A stretch of 64,000 nucleotides of DNA from Deltaproteobacteria bacterium (GTDB lineage Bacteria > Myxococcota_A > Polyangia > DRWM01 > JAAZOP01): positions 1 through 64,000 of the forward strand of contig JACRCX010000025.1 in the NCBI GenBank assembly GCA_016218815.1. Reading direction: 5' to 3'. Made by a program: the position numbers and the translations under genes. Within the stretch, counting starts at the first letter, position 1. Each line of letters begins with the position of its first letter. The notes beneath the pieces were generated by a model. It ran no database searches. It was not told the origin of the DNA and was given only the letters and a program-made list of their open reading frames with translations. Below are positions 9,920 to 21,233 of this stretch, piece by piece.

Positions 9920-10576
9920 ATGACGATCAAGGTGACCCCCCAGTTGACCAAAGAGCTGCGCGAGCGCACGGGCGTCGGCATGATGGACTGCAAGAAGGCG
10001 CTCGACGAGTCCGGCGGCGACATGGAGAAGGCGGTGGAGCTGCTGCAGAAGCGCGGGCTGGCGAAGGCGGCGAAGAAGTCGGGCCGTATCGCGGCCGAGG
10101 GCGTGGTGCAGAGCTACATCCACGGCGGCGGCCGTATCGGCGTGCTGCTCGAGGTGAACTGCGAGACCGACTTCGCGGCGCGGAGCGTCGATTTCCGTGC
10201 CTTCGTCGACGACATCGCGATGCACGTCGCCGCGATGAGCCCGGCGTACCTGACGGCGGCGGAGATTCCCGAGGCCGAGGCATTGAAGCAGCGGGAGATC
10301 TTCCAGGCGCAGCAGGCGCAGTCCGGGAAGAAGCCGGAGATCGTCGAGAAGATCGTCGAGGGGCAGGTCGCGAAGTGGAAGAAGGAGATCTGCCTTCTGG
10401 ACCAGCTCTTCGTGAAGGACGACAAGAAGACGATCGACCAGGTGCGGACCGAGCTGGTGGCCAAGATCGGCGAGAACGTGTCGGTCCGCCGCTACGTCCG
10501 CTGGGAACTGGGCGAGGGGCTGGAGAAGCGCAAGTACGACATCGCCGCCGACGTGCAGGCGATGCTGGGGCAGTGA
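9920..10576 (+). CDS. tsf: Elongation factor Ts
   Basis: 218-aa guanine-nucleotide exchange factor for EF-Tu. It has the N-terminal TGVGMMDCKKALDE segment, then the Ts core containing IGVLLEVNCETDFAAR, which carries the family's conserved NCETDF. Length is that of the short EF-Ts class rather than the ~285-aa E. coli type. The ATG at 9920 fits the conserved N-terminus. It lies 55 nt after rpsB and its stop overlaps the pyrH start. Confidence 0.97.
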   Translation: MTIKVTPQLTKELRERTGVGMMDCKKALDESGGDMEKAVELLQKRGLAKAAKKSGRIAAEGVVQSYIHGGGRIGVLLEVNCETDFAARSVDFRAFVDDIAMHVAAMSPAYLTAAEIPEAEALKQREIFQAQQAQSGKKPEIVEKIVEGQVAKWKKEICLLDQLFVKDDKKTIDQVRTELVAKIGENVSVRRYVRWELGEGLEKRKYDIAADVQAMLGQ

Positions 10577-11385
10577 CGGCGAAGGCGCCACCATCCACCC
10601 GTCGTCCGCGCGGCCGGCGTACCCCCTTCCGCCGCGTGGTGCTCAAGCTGTCCGGAGAAGTGCTGGCAGGCGACCGCGGCTACGGCCTGGACCCGACCGC
10701 CGTGCACGCGGTGTGCGCCGAGATCGCCGGCGTGCATCGCCTGGGCGTCGAGGTGGGCGTCGTGATCGGCGGCGGCAACATCTTCCGCGGCGCGCAGCCG
10801 GGGGAGACGGGGATCGACCGGGTGGCCGGCGACCAGATGGGCATGCTGGGCACCGTGGTCAACGCCCTCGCCCTGCAGTGCCGTCTCGAGGCCCTCGGCG
10901 TGCCCACCCGCGTGCAGACGGCGTTCTCCATGCCGTCGTTCGCCGAGCCGTACATCCGCCGGCGGGCGATCCGCCATCTGCAGAAGCGGCGCGTGGTGAT
11001 CTTCGCGGGCGGCACCGGCAGCCCGTATTTCTCGACCGACACGGCCGCCGCGCTCCGAGCCGCGGAGATCGGCGCGGACGCGGTGCTCAAGGGCACGAAG
11101 GTCGATGGCGTCTACGACAAGGACCCGGTCCGGCACCGGAACGCGCGGCGATTCGAGCGCTTGACGCACCGCGAGGCGCTGGATCGGGGTCTGCGCGTCA
11201 TGGATGCCACCGCGATCGCGCTGTGCATGGAGAACCGCACCCCGATCGTGGTCTTCGCCCTCGGCACGCCCGGCAACGCCCGGCGTGCCTGTCGCGGCGA
11301 GCCGATCGGGACGCTCGTCCAGGACGACACGCGGGAGGACCCGGCCCCCACTTCCCGGGCTCGCCGGGCCCGGCGCCGCGGCTGA
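10573..11385 (+). CDS. pyrH: UMP kinase
   Basis: 270-aa amino-acid-kinase-fold enzyme that phosphorylates UMP to UDP in pyrimidine nucleotide synthesis. Family blocks: VVLKLSGEVLAG near residue 20, VIGGGNIFRG, GDQMGMLGTV, FAGGTGSPYFSTDTAAALRA and KGTKVDGVYDKDP. The GTG at 10573 overlaps the tsf stop (GTGA). The first ~15 residues and last ~20 are basic and probably disordered. Part of the translation operon, the usual location in many bacteria. Confidence 0.96.
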   Translation: MTAKAPPSTRRPRGRRTPFRRVVLKLSGEVLAGDRGYGLDPTAVHAVCAEIAGVHRLGVEVGVVIGGGNIFRGAQPGETGIDRVAGDQMGMLGTVVNALALQCRLEALGVPTRVQTAFSMPSFAEPYIRRRAIRHLQKRRVVIFAGGTGSPYFSTDTAAALRAAEIGADAVLKGTKVDGVYDKDPVRHRNARRFERLTHREALDRGLRVMDATAIALCMENRTPIVVFALGTPGNARRACRGEPIGTLVQDDTREDPAPTSRARRARRRG

Positions 11386-11393
11386 GGTGCATC

Positions 11394-11951
11394 ATGCTGG
11401 AAGAGGTCCTGCAGGAACTGCGCGACAACATCGAGAAGGCGATCGAATCGTTGCGGCGGGACCTGTCGCGGCTGCGCACCGGCCGCGCCAATCTGGCGAT
11501 CCTCGAGGGCGTTCGCGTCGACTACTACGGCGTGTCGACGCCCTTGCACCAGATGTCCTCGATGTCCACCCCGGATCCCCGCGCGATCCTGATCAAGCCC
11601 TGGGACCGGACGCAGATCGTTCCCGTGGAGAAGGCCATCCTCCAGGCCAACCTCGGGCTCACCCCGCACGCCGACGGCGAGTTCATCCGCATCAGCGTCC
11701 CGGCCCTGACGGAGGAACGCCGCAAGGAGTTGGTGAAGGTCATCCGCAAGCAGGGCGAGGAGGCCAAGGTCCAGATCCGCGGCCACCGCCGCGCGGCCAA
11801 CGAGCTGATCAAGGAGCTGAGCGACGGCGGCGAGGTGTCCGAGGACGACGGCGATCGCGCCACGCGCAAGGTGCAGGAGACCACGGACGCCGGCGTGAAG
11901 CGGATCGACGAGGTCGTGGCCAACAAGGAGAAGGACGTCCTGGAGGTGTAG
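11394..11951 (+). CDS. frr: Ribosome recycling factor
   Basis: 185 aa, the normal length. It releases ribosomes from mRNA after termination, together with EF-G. Conserved segments: LRTGRANLAILEGVRVDYYG, STPDPRAILIKPWD, NLGLTPHADGEFIRI and ALTEERRKELVK. The ATG at 11394 lies 8 nt after the pyrH stop. Last gene of the operon; a 42-bp heptad repeat array begins 19 nt after the stop. Confidence 0.97.
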   Translation: MLEEVLQELRDNIEKAIESLRRDLSRLRTGRANLAILEGVRVDYYGVSTPLHQMSSMSTPDPRAILIKPWDRTQIVPVEKAILQANLGLTPHADGEFIRISVPALTEERRKELVKVIRKQGEEAKVQIRGHRRAANELIKELSDGGEVSEDDGDRATRKVQETTDAGVKRIDEVVANKEKDVLEV

Positions 11952-11970
11952 GGCGTCGTTGGGCTCCAGG

Positions 11971-12012
11971 TTTTCGGTTTTTAGTCTTCGGTTTTCGGTC
12001 TTCAGTTTTCAG
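11971..12012. repeat. Heptad array, TTTTCGG type
   Basis: Six consecutive 7-nt units of consensus TYTTCRG, exactly 42 nt, immediately after frr. It is strikingly AT-richer than its surroundings. Similar arrays with other heptads lie near 23.96, 24.66, 40.31, 49.80 and 60.14 kb. Confidence 0.8.
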
Positions 12013-12106
12013 CTCCGAACGCGCGCCGGTCCTGGCTGAAGACAGAGAACTCCCGTCCTTGCCTTTCCACGGTGACGGGTCATGATACGCGGGCGCGGAG
12101 CGCAGG

Positions 12107-13762
12107 ATGGCGATGGAGGGTAGGCTCGCCGCCGTGTTCGTGGGCGCGGAGATCGAGGACAACCTCGCGATCCGGACGCTGGCGGGTGCCGTGCGTGCGG
12201 CCGGGATGGCCGCCGGGTTCGTGCGTTTCAACTCCCGCGACGAAATCCCGGCGGTGGTCGACCGCGTCGTGTCCGACGGTCCGGCGCTGGTCGGGCTGTC
12301 GATGGCGTTCCAGCATCGCGCGCCCGAGTTCCTGGCGTTGGCGGAGGCGCTGCGGGCGCGGGGTTACGGCGGCCACATCTGCGCCGGCGGCCACGTGGCG
12401 ACGGTGATGGCCGGGACGGTCCTTTCGTCCTGTCCGGCCGTCGACACGGCGTTGGGGCACGAGGCCGAGGACGGGATCGTGAGGCTCTTGCGGGCGACGG
12501 GCGACCGGGCGGCCTGGAGCGACATCCCGGCCCTGGCGTGGCGGGACGATGCGGGGGCGGTCCGGCGCAATGCTCCGGCGCCGGCGCGGCGCGACCTGGA
12601 CGCGCTCCCGCTCCCGGTGCGCGACACGCCCCTGCACCGCCACCTCGGGCTGCCCTTCGCCCCGCTGGCCGCGAGCCGTGGCTGCTACGGCTCGTGCCGT
12701 TTCTGCGCGATCTGTACCTTCCATCGGCTGCGGCCCGGGCCGCGCCTGCGTTTCCGTACGCCCGGGCACGTGGCCCGCGAGATGGCGGCGCTGTACCACG
12801 AGCACGGGGCGCGGATCTTCTGCTTCCACGACGAGACGATGCTCCTGCCCCGTCCGGCGCAGTCGCTGCGGCGGCTGGGTGAGCTGGCCGACCACCTGCG
12901 GCGGCTCGGGGTCGGCCGGATCGCGGTGATCGGCAAGGCACGTCCGGACGCGCTCGAGCCGGCGCTGCTGGGGGAGCTGCGCGAGCGGCTGGGGCTGATG
13001 CGGCTGTACGTCGGCATCGAGAACTGGAGCGCGAACGGGCTGTCGCACCTCGGCCGGGGCGTGACGCCGGCGATCGCCGCCCGGGCGCTCGAGGCCTGCC
13101 GCTCGACCGGCGTCTACGGCTGCTACAACCTGCTCCTGTTCGAGCCGGACACGACGCTGGGGGACCTGGATGACAACCTGGCGGGGATGGAGCGGTTCGC
13201 GGACGTGCCGGTCAACTTCTGCCGGGCGGAGGCGTATGCGGGGACGGCGTTGTGGACCGACCTGCGGCAGAGCGGCCGGCTGCGCAGCGACGGCTTCGCG
13301 ACGGACTACACGCTGGCCGATCCGGCCGTGGAGCGGCTGTTCCAGATCGTCCGGCAGGCGTTCCGCGACCGCAACTTCTCGGCCGACGGGCTGGCGAACA
13401 TGACGATGGGTTTCGGCTACGAACGGCAGCTCCTGCGCCACTTCGTGTCCGGACCGGACCCGCGGCTCGAGGCGTTGCTGCGGGAGGTCGACGCCGTGAT
13501 CGTCGAGATCGGCGTCGACACGCGCGGTCACCTGGCCAAGGCGGTGGGATGGGTGCGGGAGCATCCCGTGGCGTCTGCGGCGGAGGCGGCCGAGCTGACG
13601 TTCGAGCTGGCGAGCGAGATCAACTTCGGCGGCGTGCGGCTGCAGGAGCGGGTGTTCGAGCTGCGCGCCGAGATGAACCGGTTCGCCCGGACCAGCGCCG
13701 CGTTCCGCGAGAGCGCGGCGCTCGGGGGCCCCGCGGGGGCGTTCTTGGGAGGTGCTGCATGA
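12107..13762 (+). CDS. B12-binding-type radical SAM protein
   Basis: 551 aa. The N-terminal ~130 residues have the Rossmann-like pattern of cobalamin-binding domains (VGLSMAFQHRAPEFLALAEAL and HICAGGHVATV) but no obvious DxHxxG motif. The radical SAM 4Fe-4S motif follows as SRGCYGSCRFC (Cx3Cx2C, near residue 193), with a Glu-containing IENWS strand and the usual barrel segments downstream. The substrate is unknown. Such proteins often methylate or rearrange unactivated carbons. It starts at 12107 with GGAG upstream, and its stop overlaps the next lipoprotein gene (ATGA), suggesting co-expression. Confidence 0.85.
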   Translation: MAMEGRLAAVFVGAEIEDNLAIRTLAGAVRAAGMAAGFVRFNSRDEIPAVVDRVVSDGPALVGLSMAFQHRAPEFLALAEALRARGYGGHICAGGHVATVMAGTVLSSCPAVDTALGHEAEDGIVRLLRATGDRAAWSDIPALAWRDDAGAVRRNAPAPARRDLDALPLPVRDTPLHRHLGLPFAPLAASRGCYGSCRFCAICTFHRLRPGPRLRFRTPGHVAREMAALYHEHGARIFCFHDETMLLPRPAQSLRRLGELADHLRRLGVGRIAVIGKARPDALEPALLGELRERLGLMRLYVGIENWSANGLSHLGRGVTPAIAARALEACRSTGVYGCYNLLLFEPDTTLGDLDDNLAGMERFADVPVNFCRAEAYAGTALWTDLRQSGRLRSDGFATDYTLADPAVERLFQIVRQAFRDRNFSADGLANMTMGFGYERQLLRHFVSGPDPRLEALLREVDAVIVEIGVDTRGHLAKAVGWVREHPVASAAEAAELTFELASEINFGGVRLQERVFELRAEMNRFARTSAAFRESAALGGPAGAFLGGAA

Positions 13763-14685
13763 TCTTCTTCCGGCTCGACCGACCGGCCCAGCTTGCGCTC
13801 ATCGGTGCGGCACTGGTCGCGCCCGGCTGTTACGGCTCGCACGGCGACGTCGCCGACGGCGACACGGCGGCGGACGATGCGCGCGACACGTCCGGCGAGT
13901 CCGATGGCGCGGTGGACACGCTTCCGGATTCCTCGGATGTGTCCGACGAAGGGATCGACCCGGACATGGTGGTGGACTGCGTGCCGCCGCCGAACTGCGG
14001 CGACGTGACCACCGGTTCGCTGACGGTGCGTGCGGTGGAGCCGGCGGCCGACTACGGCGTGGGCGAGGTCGTGCTCTCGGTCCCGGCCGTTCCGCCGTGG
14101 GCGGATCTGTACTGCTCGACCTACCCGTGCGTGACGATCACGCCCGCGGGAGGGGTGGGAACGGTGAGCGACGTCGTGGCGGTGGACCGCACGACGTACC
14201 GGTTCCGCTACACGAATCCCGGAATGACGTGGGACACGCCGGTGCGGCTGGACGTCTCCTGGCGCGTGTACTGCGAGGACCCGGGCGGGTGGCGGGAGGA
14301 GACGGTGACGGGCAGCGCATGGGCGTGCCGGGACGCGTCGTTCCGGATTGCGATCACGGGCACGGCGGAGGAGTGTCCGTCGGTGGTGGACGACGTGCCG
14401 CCGCCGATGGTGCGCGCGCAGCCCCCGGGCTCGAGGGGGCAGGACGGGCTGCGGCTGCGGACGTCGCCGGCGGCGGGCGGGGAGCTGCGGCTGCGGGCGG
14501 AGGTGCCTGCCGGGACGCGCTCGCTGCGCTGGCTGGCCTCGGGCGGCACGCTGCGGATGCTGGCTGACGACGAGGCGCTGTTCCGGCCGGGGCCGGCGGG
14601 GGGCGTGGCGATGGTGCAGGTGGCGGCGTTCACGCCCGGCGGGGTATCGATCCAGGTGTTCCGGCGGAAGACGACCGGGGGGTGA
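13759..14685 (+). CDS. Lipoprotein with Asp-rich linker
   Basis: 308 aa, no family recognised. Short basic N-terminus, hydrophobic stretch, then lipobox ALVAPGC; residue +2 is Tyr, which would favour outer-membrane sorting by the E. coli rule. Residues ~25-75 are Asp/Ser-rich and look like a flexible linker. Beyond that are paired cysteines (CVPPPNCG, YCSTYPC) and beta-rich sequence. The ATG overlaps the stop of the preceding radical SAM gene by 4 nt. Confidence 0.75.
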   Translation: MIFFRLDRPAQLALIGAALVAPGCYGSHGDVADGDTAADDARDTSGESDGAVDTLPDSSDVSDEGIDPDMVVDCVPPPNCGDVTTGSLTVRAVEPAADYGVGEVVLSVPAVPPWADLYCSTYPCVTITPAGGVGTVSDVVAVDRTTYRFRYTNPGMTWDTPVRLDVSWRVYCEDPGGWREETVTGSAWACRDASFRIAITGTAEECPSVVDDVPPPMVRAQPPGSRGQDGLRLRTSPAAGGELRLRAEVPAGTRSLRWLASGGTLRMLADDEALFRPGPAGGVAMVQVAAFTPGGVSIQVFRRKTTGG

Positions 14686-14702
14686 GCTGTGCCAACCGTC
14701 AT

Positions 14703-14792
14703 CCGAACCGCGCCCTGCTCGGCGGCAGAGCCGCCGAGTCCCTTCGGGGCCAGGGCGCGGCCATCAGCCGCGGGCTGAAGCCCGCGGTTCGG
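14703..14792. repeat. REP-like double palindrome, copy 2
   Basis: 90 nt between two convergent genes. It begins CCGAACCGCGCCCT and ends CCGCGGGCTGAAGCCCGCGG plus TTCGG, the same outer sequences as the 57-nt copy at 58319. In between it carries an extra perfect hairpin (CTCGGCGGC AGA GCCGCCGAG), so the family varies by gain or loss of an internal hairpin. It may act as a two-way terminator. Confidence 0.8.
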
Positions 14793-14821
14793 TGGTGTGG
14801 CGGCGTCGGACGACGACGCTG

Positions 14822-16384
14822 CTACAGGGAGATGCAGCGGCCTCCGGCGACGGGGTCGAAGTCGGCGCAGGTTTCGTTGGTGCCGCAGCAACGGCCGCCG
14901 GGGTTGGAGGACCCGCCGCAGCGGCGCTCGGCGGGACAGACGTAGGAGAGGCACTCGAGCTGGGTGCTGGAGAGCGGCTCAGGCACGGCGTTGGGAGCGA
15001 AGAACACCTGGTCGCAGTGTGCGGTGCTTTGCGCACGAGGGATGTAGTACCAACCGGCGTCCGCGGTGATCGGGCACGTTCCATCGCCGGCGGGGACGCG
15101 ATCGGCCTGGAGGATGACGCAGCGGCGGTGGATGACACCGCGGTCATCGGTTTCGGTCGGCGGGTCGGCCTCGACCCGCCCCGCGGGGCAGCTCCGGTCG
15201 TCGGAGAGCAGCTCGACGATGTTGCAGTCGGCGCGGCAGGTGACGGGATCCAGGGCCAGCTCGTGGGGGAAGCAGACGTTGTCCAGCGCGCCCTGGATCA
15301 GATCGAGGATGCCCGTCATGGCCGGTCGCCAGTCCTCGTTGCAGATCGAGCGGACGAGGGCGTTGGAGCCGATCTCCTGCGCGGCCTGGATGAAGCGCCG
15401 TCCGGGGACGGCGGCGCCCCAGCCCAGCGGATGGTGGCAGACCGGGATGATGTTGGTGCCGGTGCCGTCGAGGACGTACTGCATCTCGGGGAGCTCGAGG
15501 CAGTTGGCGACGCGGTCGCCGGTGTTCTCGCAGACCGATCCCATCGGCACGCCTACGATCATCGCCATGACGAAGTCGCGGGCGTTGCCGCGCAGCCCGC
15601 GGAGCTGGCCGACCATGTCCGTGACGCTCTTCAACATCTCCGGGTGGATGTAGCAGCGGATGTTCGCGTGACCGTAGATCGCGTCGGCCTCGGGATCGAG
15701 GATGTGAGTGTCGGCGACCGAGCAATCCTCCTCGTCGCTGACGACGACCACGGCCAGGATGGAGTCGTTGCGCAGGAACCCCGCGTTGCAGTCGCCGGCC
15801 AGGGTGTGGTCCACGAGGCCTTTGCGGGCGGCTTCGAGCTGCTGCTCGAAGCCGCAGCCGTTCGTGCCGAGGGTCGCCATGCAACCGAAGTCCCGGCCCA
15901 TGTCGCTCAGGGGGTAGCTCCCCGCGTTGTCCGGATTGCGGCGCAGGAAACCCGGATAGTCTACGAGGCAACCCGAGCCTGCCGTCCGCGGCGTGTGGAG
16001 GAAGCAGCCGTCGTCCCCCCGATCGTACCCCCACAAGCCCTCGCTACAGGTGCTGAGCTGGTAGCCGGCCGAGCCCATGTCGGTGGACACGATGGCGACG
16101 TTGAGATCGATCACCGGGGTGTGGTCCGGATCGCTCGGAGCCATCAGCTCATCGATCAGTGCCGGGAAGTTCGCGACCAGCGCCGCCTGCTCCTCCTGCA
16201 TCGACCGGGAGTTGTCGACGACGACGACCAGGTCGACCTTGCCGCTGGGCGGCTGGACCACCTCGTAGGTCGTCACCGCCTGGACGACCGGGTCCATGGT
16301 CGTCAGGTCCCGGTCCATGCAGGCGGCCGTCGCGAGGAGCGTGACGAGGGAAACGGTGCGGAAGGCGTCGAGAGTTCGGGCCAT
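14822..16384 (-). CDS. von Willebrand factor A-domain lipoprotein
   Basis: 520 aa. The ATG at 16384 has GGAGG 7 nt upstream and opens a signal peptide ending LLATAACMD. The vWA domain follows with the metal-ion-dependent adhesion motif DNSRSM near residue 57 and VVVVSDEEDCS further on. The C-terminal half is rich in paired cysteines (CPAERRCGG, RCCGTNETCADF) and ends RCISL. This architecture is common among surface proteins of Myxococcota; a role in adhesion or binding is inferred only. Divergent from the 16760 gene. Confidence 0.85.
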   Translation of the reverse strand: MARTLDAFRTVSLVTLLATAACMDRDLTTMDPVVQAVTTYEVVQPPSGKVDLVVVVDNSRSMQEEQAALVANFPALIDELMAPSDPDHTPVIDLNVAIVSTDMGSAGYQLSTCSEGLWGYDRGDDGCFLHTPRTAGSGCLVDYPGFLRRNPDNAGSYPLSDMGRDFGCMATLGTNGCGFEQQLEAARKGLVDHTLAGDCNAGFLRNDSILAVVVVSDEEDCSVADTHILDPEADAIYGHANIRCYIHPEMLKSVTDMVGQLRGLRGNARDFVMAMIVGVPMGSVCENTGDRVANCLELPEMQYVLDGTGTNIIPVCHHPLGWGAAVPGRRFIQAAQEIGSNALVRSICNEDWRPAMTGILDLIQGALDNVCFPHELALDPVTCRADCNIVELLSDDRSCPAGRVEADPPTETDDRGVIHRRCVILQADRVPAGDGTCPITADAGWYYIPRAQSTAHCDQVFFAPNAVPEPLSSTQLECLSYVCPAERRCGGSSNPGGRCCGTNETCADFDPVAGGRCISL

Positions 16385-16418
16385 GGGATCCTCCATCCCG
16401 TTCTCCGCCTCTCGAGAA

Positions 16419-16466
16419 GTGCCGCGGGGTGATACCGAGAGGCGGTTCCGTACCACCCCGCGGCCA
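16419..16466. promoter_or_regulatory. Long imperfect inverted repeat
   Basis: GTGCCGCGGGGTGATAC (16419-16435) pairs with GTACCACCCCGCGGCCAC (ending 16467) with few mismatches around a ~14-nt loop. It sits 35 nt upstream of the vWA lipoprotein start, so it could be its 5' UTR structure or an operator. Confidence 0.4.
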
Positions 16467-16666
16467 CTCCTCCTGACAGGACCAGCAACGGACGTGCCAG
16501 CTTTGGATCTTTCGTCGTTGTGCGGGCCGGGGGGCGGGAATTCCGCCCGAGGTCGGCACGATCCGGGCATCGGTGCGTGCGGGTCGACCGCGCCGCCGGC
16601 TGCGCACCGTGCGTGCGGTTCGTTGGCGGGCGGCAACGTCGTTGTCGGGTACGAGCGGGGGCGGAC

Positions 16667-16694
16667 TTGACCATTCCGGCCTCTCCGCTATGCT
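16667..16694 (+). promoter_or_regulatory. Promoter of 16760 gene
   Basis: TTGACC (16667-16672), 16 nt, TATGCT (16689-16694); predicted transcript start about 60 nt before the ATG at 16760. Confidence 0.55.
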
Positions 16695-16759
16695 GCGACC
16701 GGCTTGCGCGTCGGCCGCAGGATCGTGACCCGGGGCCTTGAACGCGTGAGGCGGGGAAC

Positions 16760-17341
16760 ATGGCGATGAAGAAACTAGCGCTGTTCGGGGCCGCGTCCGT
16801 GCTGCTTGCCGCGGGGATCGCGCACGCCCAGCCGTTCGAGGCGGGGAGCGAGGCCAGGGGCGTCCGCGGGGCGATCGGGCTGGGTCTGGTCGGGATGGAG
16901 CTGACGATGACGATCGAGGCGGGGGCGGGGGTCACCAACCCCTGGCTGCTCTCGCTCGTGCCGCTGGCCGTGGGCGGGGGCGCGGCCGCCGGCGGGTACT
17001 TCATGGAGCAGGAATCGATGGAGGCGGGCGTGGCGATGCTGGCCGTGGGCATGACGATGCTCGTGCCGTCGATCCTGATCACGCTGATCCTGGCCAGCGA
17101 GACGTTCGAGCCGAGCGAGACGACGACGGTGACGTCGGACCGGGCGTCGGCGGTCCGTGTGCCTTCGACGGCCCGGGCGGTGCGTGCGGCGGGCCCGGCG
17201 CTGGTGGCGGTGCGAGACGGCTCGCTCCGTCTCGAGGTTCCTTCCCTGGCGCTGAGCGAAGCGCCGTCGCCGTCGCTCTACCGCGCGGTTTCGCCTACCG
17301 GACTCGAGGTCCAGCTTTCCCTGGTGAACTGGGTGTTCTAG
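16760..17341 (+). CDS. Exported protein, two hydrophobic segments
   Basis: 193 aa, not recognised. Signal peptide with cleavage after AHA (residue ~22). Two hydrophobic stretches (roughly residues 60-85 and 88-115, the latter AMLAVGMTMLVPSILITLIL) suggest a small inner-membrane protein with a ~75-residue Ala/Pro/Thr-rich C-terminal domain on one side. It has its own promoter and is flanked by surface lipoprotein genes on the other strand, which suggests an envelope role. Confidence 0.7.
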   Translation: MAMKKLALFGAASVLLAAGIAHAQPFEAGSEARGVRGAIGLGLVGMELTMTIEAGAGVTNPWLLSLVPLAVGGGAAAGGYFMEQESMEAGVAMLAVGMTMLVPSILITLILASETFEPSETTTVTSDRASAVRVPSTARAVRAAGPALVAVRDGSLRLEVPSLALSEAPSPSLYRAVSPTGLEVQLSLVNWVF

Positions 17342-17363
17342 CCGAGTCGGCCCGGGGCTGCGG

Positions 17364-20108
<2,745 letters not shown>

Positions 20109-20125
20109 GGTCAACCTCCTCCCGC

Positions 20126-21085
20126 CTACTGGAGCCCGACTTGCCAGTCGCTGTCGGGCATCGTATCGCCGCCCATGGTTCCGAGGACGATGCCGGTGGC
20201 CGCGCCCGCGACCACGACGCCGGCGATCGTCCAGACCCACCATTTCTCGTACCAGGCCTCGTCGGCCTCCGGCAGCGGAACCAGCTCGACCGCGCGCGCG
20301 AAGGGCTGTCCGGCCTGGAGGGTGATGGCCAGCCGTGCCGTCTCGTAGCCTTCCGCCGCGACCTCGAGCTGGTGGACGCCGGCCTCGATGTCGCCCGCGA
20401 AGGGGAGCATGCCGAGGGCGGTGCCGTCCAGGGTAGCGGCGGCGCCGGGGACGTTGGCGGAGAGATTGACGGTGGCGGTCGTCTGCAAGGGGGTCGGGAT
20501 CAGCGTCACGGTCGACGCCTGCCCGGCGGCGACGGTCAGGGTCTCCTCCGCCGCGCGGTAGCCTTCCATCTCGGCGCGGAAGGTGTGCGGGCCCTGGACG
20601 ACCTCGACCGCGTCGGCGAGCGGGGCGTTGCCGATCACCTGTCCGTCGACCAGGACGGTGGCGCCGCTCAAGGCGACGCTGACCTGGACCTTGCCGACGA
20701 CGTCTTCCAGCTCGTCGATCCAGTCCTTCACCTCCTGCATGGCCGTCTGGTCGCGTTCGGTGGTGGGGTTGGGGTACAGCTCGACGTACTGGCGGAAGGT
20801 GTGCAGAGCCTCGATCTGGCGGTTGAGCTTGTGCAGGCATTGACCGATGTACGAGAGGGCGCGCGAGGCCGGGATGGCCTCGTTGGCCGCGCGGAACTCC
20901 GTCAGCGCGGTTTCGAAGTCGCCCGCGGTGAACGCGTCGCGACCGGCGCGGAAATGCGCGCTCGCGGCGTCGCGCGTCGCCTGATCGGGCTCCGCCGGCT
21001 GTGCCGCCGCCGCGGACGCCGAAAGGCAGACCAAGAGGGCTACGGCCGGGACACCCCACCGAACCAAATTGCGGACTTTGCGCAT
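20126..21085 (-). CDS. TPR and PEGA-domain envelope protein
   Basis: 319 aa. Signal peptide cleaved after ASAAAA (residue ~27). TPR-like helices from ~35 to 120 (AHFRAGRDAFTAGDFETALTEF and LSYIGQCLHKL). Two PEGA-type beta domains follow at ~132-175 and ~205-250, the first built around ATVLVDGQVIGNAPL. A hydrophobic span near 280-305 (WWVWTIAGVVVAGAATGIVL) would anchor the C-terminus in the membrane. AAGGAGGAGG precedes the ATG. First gene of a probable two-gene unit with the Cys-rich lipoprotein; such TPR-PEGA proteins are frequent in Myxococcota and may scaffold surface assemblies. Confidence 0.85.
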   Translation of the reverse strand: MRKVRNLVRWGVPAVALLVCLSASAAAAQPAEPDQATRDAASAHFRAGRDAFTAGDFETALTEFRAANEAIPASRALSYIGQCLHKLNRQIEALHTFRQYVELYPNPTTERDQTAMQEVKDWIDELEDVVGKVQVSVALSGATVLVDGQVIGNAPLADAVEVVQGPHTFRAEMEGYRAAEETLTVAAGQASTVTLIPTPLQTTATVNLSANVPGAAATLDGTALGMLPFAGDIEAGVHQLEVAAEGYETARLAITLQAGQPFARAVELVPLPEADEAWYEKWWVWTIAGVVVAGAATGIVLGTMGGDTMPDSDWQVGLQ

Positions 21086-21113
21086 GTTGGCCTCCTCCTT
21101 GAGGTTCTGCGGT

Positions 21114-21142
21114 ATTCTAGCCCCGCCGCGAGGTTCCCGCAA
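21114..21142 (-). promoter_or_regulatory. Promoter of TPR/PEGA-Cys-rich unit
   Basis: On the minus strand TTGCGG (21142-21137), 17 nt, TAGAAT (21119-21114), giving a transcript start about 20 nt before the ATG at 21085. Confidence 0.55.
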
Positions 21143-21183
21143 CCCCTTGCGAAGGCCGCGAGGAATCCTCGATCCGGAGTTCG

Positions 21184-21224
21184 CGCAAAGGACGCAAGGG
21201 AGGCGCAAAGGACGCAAAGGGGAT
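21184..21224. repeat. Short tandem repeat, GCAAAGGAC type
   Basis: Two near-identical ~20-nt units containing GCGCAAAGGACGCAA, in the gap between two minus-strand genes. The layout matches the GCAGAGAC arrays at 41.6, 43.7 and 45.45 kb (TCGCGCA..G.ACGCA..G). Confidence 0.7.
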
Positions 21225-21233
21225 GGGCCGGGG

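Larger units (their letters stand above)
16385..16759. other. Divergent intergenic region
   Basis: No gene seen. It contains a long imperfect hairpin (16419-16466) near the minus-strand start and a promoter for the plus-strand gene (16667-16694). Confidence 0.6.

Noticed and set aside
4482..10023. Very long minus-strand frames (about 1034 and 845 codons) across 4.5-10.0 kb
   Set aside because: They run antisense to the Kelch lipoprotein, the propeller lipoprotein and rpsB, which have recognisable domains; Arg/Pro/His-rich content is typical of high-GC shadows.
11971..12012. Heptad arrays as CRISPR or rho-independent terminators
   Set aside because: Pure 7-nt tandem units with no spacers; not self-complementary and no stem plus T-tract.
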